A model generated the notes under the pieces. It saw only the letters and a list, made by a program, of their open reading frames with translations, had not been told where the DNA came from and searched no databases. Below are positions 59,894 through 64,000 of a stretch of DNA of 64,000 bases, one piece after another. The translations under genes and the position numbers were made by a program. This stretch comes from Methylobacillus methanolivorans. GTDB lineage: Bacteria > Pseudomonadota > Gammaproteobacteria > Burkholderiales > Methylophilaceae. Position 1 is the first letter of the stretch. Each line of letters starts with the position of its first letter. The stretch is taken from contig NZ_JBIWXY010000003.1 in the NCBI RefSeq assembly GCF_044751345.1, positions 146,511 through 210,510 of the forward strand, given 5' to 3'.

Positions 59894-61645
59894 ATGTCTA
59901 AAGATGCACTTGGGAAGGCTGACGCCTCCGTGCAAAGTGCGCGGGTTCTTTACCTGCGCCTTCTCAAATACGCAGCCCGCTACTGGCTTGTATTCCTGTT
60001 CAGCGTTATTGCGCTGGTCACTTTCTCTGCTACCAATACCGGATTCCTCGCGACCATCAAGTTGGTGACGGATGAAGGGTTTGTTAACCAAGACTCTAAC
60101 AAGCTTCATCTGCTGCCATTTATGCTGTTCGGCCTGCTCGCTATTCGTGCGCTGGCTGGCTTCATTTCTAATTTTGCCATGCGCTGGGTTGCGCGGCGGG
60201 TGGTGGAGAATTTGCGCCAGGATACTTTTCGCCGCCTGATGAGCTTGCCGGTGAGTTTCTTTGATGCGATTTCTGCGGGCGTGGTGACTTCCAAGCTCAC
60301 GTATGACACTGAGCAGATGGCTGGTGCGGCGACCAAGGTGGCGATGAGTGCTGTGCGGGATACGCTGACGATTGTTGGCATGGTGGGATATATGCTGTAC
60401 TTAGATTGGCAGCTTACCCTGATTTTTGCAGTAGTAGCGCCCGCCATGGCTTGGTATCTCAAGAGCATGACGCCGCGCTTGCGTAGCTCCGGCAAGGCCG
60501 TGCAACAAACCATGGGCGAAATGACGCAAGCGGTTGAAGAAGCGGTTTCAGGGCAGCGTATGGTGAAAATATTCGGTGGCGGTGATTACGAATACCAACG
60601 CTTTGCCAAAGTGGCAGGCAAGAATCGTCATATGCAGATTCGCCTGGCACGATTCTCTGGCATGAACAGTATGGTGGTTGAGTTGCTGGCTGGTCTTGCC
60701 TTGGCCTTGGTGGTGTTTTATGCGGTGGGTAAGTTTAGTGCGGGTGAGTTTGCTGCTTTCATTGGGGCATTGCTGATGTTGATCGGCCCTGTGAAAACAT
60801 TGACCAGCCTGAATGAGGAGTTGCAAGTAGGCTTGGCTGCTGCGCATAGCGTGTTTGAGTTGATCGATAGCATTCCTGAGGTGGATGAAGGTGGCCAGGA
60901 AATCGGGCGAGCCAAAGGCGAGATTGTGTTTGAGCATGTTTCTTTGCAATATCCCGCGGCAAAACGCCCAGCCTTGATCGATTTAAATTTTACCGTCAAG
61001 CCTGGTGAAAAGGTGGCGTTGGTGGGGCGTTCTGGCGGTGGCAAGACGACGTTAGTCAATTTATTGCCAAGGTTTTATGAGGCCCAGCAAGGGCGCGTGC
61101 TGATTGATGGGGTAGATATTCGTCAACTTGGCCTGAAAAACCTGCGCCAGCAATTTTCCCTGGTGAGTCAGGATGTCGTCCTGTTCAATGACACGGTATT
61201 TAATAATATTGCGTACGGCATGTTGCGTAATGCGACAGAGGCAGAAGTGATTGCTGCAGCTCAAGCTGCGCATGCCTGGGATTTTATCCAGCAATTGCCT
61301 AATGGCTTACAGAGCGAAATCGGTGATCGAGGGGTTCGACTTTCAGGTGGGCAGCGTCAACGCTTGGCAATTGCACGCGCCATTCTCAAGAACGCCCCTA
61401 TTCTTCTGTTAGACGAAGCTACTTCAGCATTGGATACCGAGTCTGAGCGTCATGTGCAAGCTGCGCTGGATGAATTAATGCAGAACCGGACCTCGATTGT
61501 GATTGCTCACAGGCTGTCTACCATAGAAAACGCAGACCGGATTATGGTGATGGAGCAGGGGCAGATTATCGAAGGGGGGAGTCATGACGAGTTGTTGGCA
61601 TTGGGTGGGCATTACGCCAAGCTTTACCAGAAACAGTTTCATTAA
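59894..61645 (+). CDS. msbA: Lipid A flippase MsbA (ABC transporter)
   Basis: 583-residue half-transporter: six membrane helices (to about 330) and a nucleotide-binding domain with Walker A GRSGGGKTTLVNL, signature LSGGQRQRLAIARAIL and Walker B ILLLDEATSALD followed by the H-loop IVIAHRLST. It flips core-lipid A across the inner membrane, upstream of the Lpt system (lptD at the window start). It is followed by lpxK, the usual pair. Confidence 0.95.
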   Translation: MSKDALGKADASVQSARVLYLRLLKYAARYWLVFLFSVIALVTFSATNTGFLATIKLVTDEGFVNQDSNKLHLLPFMLFGLLAIRALAGFISNFAMRWVARRVVENLRQDTFRRLMSLPVSFFDAISAGVVTSKLTYDTEQMAGAATKVAMSAVRDTLTIVGMVGYMLYLDWQLTLIFAVVAPAMAWYLKSMTPRLRSSGKAVQQTMGEMTQAVEEAVSGQRMVKIFGGGDYEYQRFAKVAGKNRHMQIRLARFSGMNSMVVELLAGLALALVVFYAVGKFSAGEFAAFIGALLMLIGPVKTLTSLNEELQVGLAAAHSVFELIDSIPEVDEGGQEIGRAKGEIVFEHVSLQYPAAKRPALIDLNFTVKPGEKVALVGRSGGGKTTLVNLLPRFYEAQQGRVLIDGVDIRQLGLKNLRQQFSLVSQDVVLFNDTVFNNIAYGMLRNATEAEVIAAAQAAHAWDFIQQLPNGLQSEIGDRGVRLSGGQRQRLAIARAILKNAPILLLDEATSALDTESERHVQAALDELMQNRTSIVIAHRLSTIENADRIMVMEQGQIIEGGSHDELLALGGHYAKLYQKQFH

Positions 61646-61672
61646 TAGTCGTTTTACTGGGAGTTGCTGACG

Positions 61673-62680
61673 ATGAGCCAGTCATTCAGCCGCTGGCTGG
61701 AGCGCCAATGGTACGAACATACTCCTTGGCAAATCGTGCTTAGGCCATTCGCATGGCTTTTCTATATCCTGACTGTGCTGCGCCGGTTGGCCTATCGGTT
61801 GCGCTTGTTTAAATCGTTGAAGCTGCCAGTGCCCGTTATTATCGTTGGCAACATCAATGTCGGCGGTACTGGCAAAACACCATTCGTTATTTGGCTGGTG
61901 CAGCAGTTGCGTCAAAATGGCTGGTACCCCGGCATTATTAGCCGTGGCTACGGCGGCAACGTGATTCATACCCACCAAGTAACAAAGGATAGTCTGCCGC
62001 AGCAGGTTGGGGATGAGCCAGTCTTATTGGTTCAGCGTACTGGCTTGCCTTTATATGTAGGGCGTAAGCGGACGCGAGCAGCTCGTCACTTACTGCGTGA
62101 CTATCCGGAGTGCAATCTCATTATTAGCGATGATGGCTTGCAGCATTATGCATTAGAGCGCGACATGGAAATCGTCATTATTGATGGCGAGCGCATATTC
62201 GGTAACGGACAGCTACTGCCTGCCGGGCCTCTCAGAGAAACCAGCGCACGCCTTGAAGAGGTAGATGCTGTCGTATTCAATAGCGGAGCGCCAGCAGCGG
62301 GTGGTTATCTCATGCACCTTGTACCCGACCATCTACGCAACTTGTGCGCTCCAGAAGAGCGGATGGAGTTGAGTGAGCTAATCGGTAAGCGCGTGCACGC
62401 TGTCGCTGGCATTGGCAATCCTCATCGGTTTTTTAGTCAATTAGAACAATTGGGTCTTGTCGTTGAGGCTCACCCTTTTCCAGATCATCATGCTTACAGC
62501 GCAGATGATTTCAAATTTGCCAAGGATGACATCGTCCTCATGACAGAGAAAGATGCGGTCAAGTGCACGGCCTTTGCTCGGGACAACTGGTGGTTTATGC
62601 CGATCACAGCCGAGATAGATCGAGCGCTCGCAGAAAAAATACTAGCGCGACTGACGCGACTTATAGAAAAGGAAGCTTGA
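61673..62680 (+). CDS. lpxK: Tetraacyldisaccharide 4'-kinase LpxK
   Basis: 335-residue membrane-bound kinase of the Raetz pathway that phosphorylates the 4'-position of lipid A precursor. The P-loop lies in VGNINVGGTGKTPFVIWL; SRGYGG follows and the conserved ISDDGLQHYALERDMEI contains the Walker B-type Asp pair. An N-terminal hydrophobic helix anchors it. The ATG at 61673 has GGGAG nine bases upstream; a TTG at 61664 is too close to that site. Confidence 0.95.
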   Translation: MSQSFSRWLERQWYEHTPWQIVLRPFAWLFYILTVLRRLAYRLRLFKSLKLPVPVIIVGNINVGGTGKTPFVIWLVQQLRQNGWYPGIISRGYGGNVIHTHQVTKDSLPQQVGDEPVLLVQRTGLPLYVGRKRTRAARHLLRDYPECNLIISDDGLQHYALERDMEIVIIDGERIFGNGQLLPAGPLRETSARLEEVDAVVFNSGAPAAGGYLMHLVPDHLRNLCAPEERMELSELIGKRVHAVAGIGNPHRFFSQLEQLGLVVEAHPFPDHHAYSADDFKFAKDDIVLMTEKDAVKCTAFARDNWWFMPITAEIDRALAEKILARLTRLIEKEA

Positions 62681-62683
62681 TCA

Positions 62684-62866
62684 ATGGATGCAAAATTACT
62701 GGAAATCCTGGTGTGCCCGATTTGCAAAGGGCCGTTACATTATAAAAAGCCGGAGCAGGAACTAATTTGTAAGCCCTGTCGATTGGGCTACCCTATTCAG
62801 GATGGCATTCCTGTGATGTTGGAAGATGAGGCTCGCAAGCTGCCTGCCGAAGAAGAGGTTGAGTAA
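62684..62866 (+). CDS. Trm112 family zinc-ribbon protein (YcaR)
   Basis: 60 residues. It has two cysteine pairs, CPICKGPL near residue 11 and CKPCRLGYPI near residue 30, forming the Trm112 zinc-binding fold. In eukaryotes Trm112 activates methyltransferases; in bacteria it sits between lpxK and kdsB as here, with unknown partners. It starts 3 bases after lpxK and overlaps kdsB as TAATG. Confidence 0.92.
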   Translation: MDAKLLEILVCPICKGPLHYKKPEQELICKPCRLGYPIQDGIPVMLEDEARKLPAEEEVE

Positions 62867-63639
62867 TGTCTTTTAAGGTCGTGATCCCTGCCCGCTATGC
62901 CAGCAGTCGTTTGCCCGGCAAGCCATTGCTCGATATCGCTGGCAAACCTATGGTCGTTCGGGTGATTGAGCAATCTCTTGCCAGTGGGGCGACTGAAGTA
63001 GTCGTTGCCACGGATCATGAGCTTATCCGCAATGCGGTAGCAAGTTATGGTTATGACGTGATCATGACTCGTGCTGATCATGTATCGGGTACAGATCGTA
63101 TTGCCGAAGTTGTGCAGCAGCAAGGATGGGGTGATGACACGATCATAGTTAATGTGCAGGGGGACGAACCACTTATAGATCCTGCCTTAATCCGCGAAGT
63201 TGCCAGTAACCTTGCTATTCATGTCGAGGCATCGATGGCAACAGCATGTCATGCTGTCCATGATACCGCCTCTATCCTCAATCCTAATATTGTCAAAGTG
63301 GTGCTTGATCACCAAGGGCACGCACTCTATTTTAGCCGTGCGCCTATTCCTTATCCTCGGGATGCATTTGCCGCTAACCAAGATATTCCTGCGGATATGC
63401 CTATATATAGACATATAGGTATCTATGCTTACCGTGCTGGCTTCTTGCGTGCTTATGCGGCCCTGACTCCTTCAGCGATTGAACACTTTGAATCGTTAGA
63501 GCAGTTACGAGTCCTTTGGCATGGATACAAAATTAGCGTGGAAATTACACAAAAGGCACCAGCTAGTGGGGTGGATACAGAGGCTGATCTTGCTTATGTT
63601 CGTTCTGTTGTGATCAGTAGCGAAAATAAACTGCTGTGA
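62866..63639 (+). CDS. kdsB: 3-deoxy-manno-octulosonate cytidylyltransferase KdsB
   Basis: 257-residue enzyme that activates Kdo as CMP-Kdo for the LPS inner core. The nucleotide-binding IPARYASSRLPGKPLLDI near the N-terminus, NVQGDEPLIDP near residue 95, and the C-terminal GVDTEADL metal-binding segment are intact. It ends the exbBD-msbA-lpxK-trm112-kdsB run. I see no strong terminator before the tRNA promoter; the 163 bases between hold only that promoter. Confidence 0.95.
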   Translation: MSFKVVIPARYASSRLPGKPLLDIAGKPMVVRVIEQSLASGATEVVVATDHELIRNAVASYGYDVIMTRADHVSGTDRIAEVVQQQGWGDDTIIVNVQGDEPLIDPALIREVASNLAIHVEASMATACHAVHDTASILNPNIVKVVLDHQGHALYFSRAPIPYPRDAFAANQDIPADMPIYRHIGIYAYRAGFLRAYAALTPSAIEHFESLEQLRVLWHGYKISVEITQKAPASGVDTEADLAYVRSVVISSENKLL

Positions 63640-63719
63640 TTGTGAATGCTAAGCACTTGATTGCAAGTGAATAGCGCTACCAATAAGCTAGATATCATAT
63701 AGATTGATTGAAAAATGCG

Positions 63720-63749
63720 TTGACATGAAAGTTTCAGTTTTGCTATAGT
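63720..63749 (+). promoter_or_regulatory. Strong sigma-70 promoter of tRNA-fMet
   Basis: TTGACA (63720-63725), 18-base spacer, TATAGT (63744-63749). Transcription would start near 63757, about 46 bases before the mature tRNA. Consensus quality is as expected for a stable RNA gene. Confidence 0.85.
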
Positions 63750-63802
63750 TTCACCTCTCGACGCAGCACACATCTAACGAAGTGAGTTGCAACGACATCG
63801 GT

Positions 63803-63879
63803 CGCGGGGTGGAGCAGTCTGGCAGCTCGTCGGGCTCATAACCCGAAGGTCACAGGTTCGAATCCTGTCCCCGCAACCA
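63803..63879 (+). tRNA. Initiator tRNA-fMet (anticodon CAT)
   Basis: 77-base cloverleaf with encoded CCA. Acceptor strands CGCGGGG and CCCCGCA leave the unpaired C1-A72, the hallmark of initiator tRNA that permits formylation and blocks EF-Tu. The anticodon CAT is at 63837-63839, with three consecutive G-C pairs (GGG...CCC) at the foot of the anticodon stem, which guide it to the ribosomal P-site. The T-loop GGTTCGAATCC is standard. It lies 163 bases past kdsB. Confidence 0.97.
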
Positions 63880-63934
63880 AAAGATTTTAGTAGTAAGCGC
63901 TGTTAAGTAGGTTTTGGAAAGTTAAAAAAACTGC

Positions 63935-63962
63935 TTGACTGGATCGAAAAGGTCTGTAAAAT
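63935..63962 (+). promoter_or_regulatory. Stable-RNA-type promoter reading out of the window
   Basis: TTGACT (63935-63940), 16-base spacer, TAAAAT (63957-63962), followed by a GC-rich discriminator (GCGCGG). The pattern is that of rRNA or tRNA promoters under stringent control. It may drive a stable RNA gene, for instance an rRNA operon, to the right of the window; no product is visible in the remaining 38 bases. Confidence 0.6.
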
Positions 63963-64000
63963 GCGCGGCTCGCTGAACGAGGTGATGTGAAGCGAAGTTG

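Noticed and set aside
1..64000. CRISPR arrays, insertion sequences, integrases and prophage genes
   Set aside because: No regularly spaced repeats, transposase or integrase motifs or phage gene runs were seen; the few repeats are short and local.

Overview
The window reads as chromosomal DNA of a betaproteobacterium, most likely a methylotroph of the Methylophilaceae (Methylobacillus-like). Inferred grounds: betaproteobacterial gene orders (pepP-ubiH-ubiI-dsbC; algH-ruvX-pyrR-pyrB-pyrC'; comEC-exbBD-msbA-lpxK-trm112-kdsB), a periplasmic MxaD-like protein beside a YVTN beta-propeller, type IV pilus genes and a PEP-CTERM protein. Almost all of it is compact core genome. I see no insertion sequence, integrase, prophage or CRISPR array.

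Layout. 1-8.2 kb: lptD (cut by the left edge) diverges from amgK-murU (cell-wall sugar recycling), pepP, two UbiH-type flavin hydroxylases (ubiquinone) and dsbC. 8.2-11.2 kb: pilC and pilB on the minus strand. 11.2-16.7 kb: cold-shock gene, icd, rluE-like, aroC, an MFS permease and a periplasmic retropepsin-like protease. 16.7-21.4 kb (minus): folE2, dxs-ispA-xseB and an esterase. 21.5-24.5 kb: a CHASE2 adenylate cyclase overlapping a class II cyclic-nucleotide phosphodiesterase. 24.7-27.0 kb (minus): a type IV pilin with a clear sigma-54 promoter, mxaD-like gene and beta-propeller. 27.2-32.1 kb: rppH, psd and ilvB-ilvN-ilvC. 32.2-36.6 kb (minus): an unlinked GspE-type ATPase, nadC and a chemoreceptor. 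36.9-45.8 kb: GST, mnmA-nudJ, maf-rng, yggT-proC-yggS and divergent pilT-pilU. 45.8-47.7 kb: terC plus a small accessory islet (an unrecognised UDG-fold-like gene and a toxin-like remnant). 47.7-53.3 kb (minus): pyrimidine and riboflavin genes, including a dihydroorotase without its HxH metal site and a RibBA whose GTP cyclohydrolase half lacks its zinc cysteines. 53.3-54.4 kb: PEP-CTERM protein behind a palindrome-rich leader. 54.4-63.6 kb: envelope biogenesis (lolCD, comEC, exbBD, msbA, lpxK, trm112, kdsB). 63.7-64.0 kb: initiator tRNA-fMet with a strong promoter, then a second stable-RNA-type promoter firing out of the window.

How the genes fit together. Four blocks serve type IV pili (pilBC, pilin, pilTU, and comEC for DNA import). 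Several blocks build the envelope (lptD, msbA, lpxK, kdsB, lolCD, psd, amgK-murU). The cyclase/phosphodiesterase pair is a self-contained cAMP module and the best candidate for an under-described system. Other points of interest are regulatory: the sigma-54 pilin promoter, a possible 11-codon leader peptide before the MFS gene, a 22-bp palindrome over the nadC start, a Fur-like box before pilB/csp, and unusually long perfect palindromes between convergent genes. All calls rest on reading the sequence and family knowledge; no database search was run.
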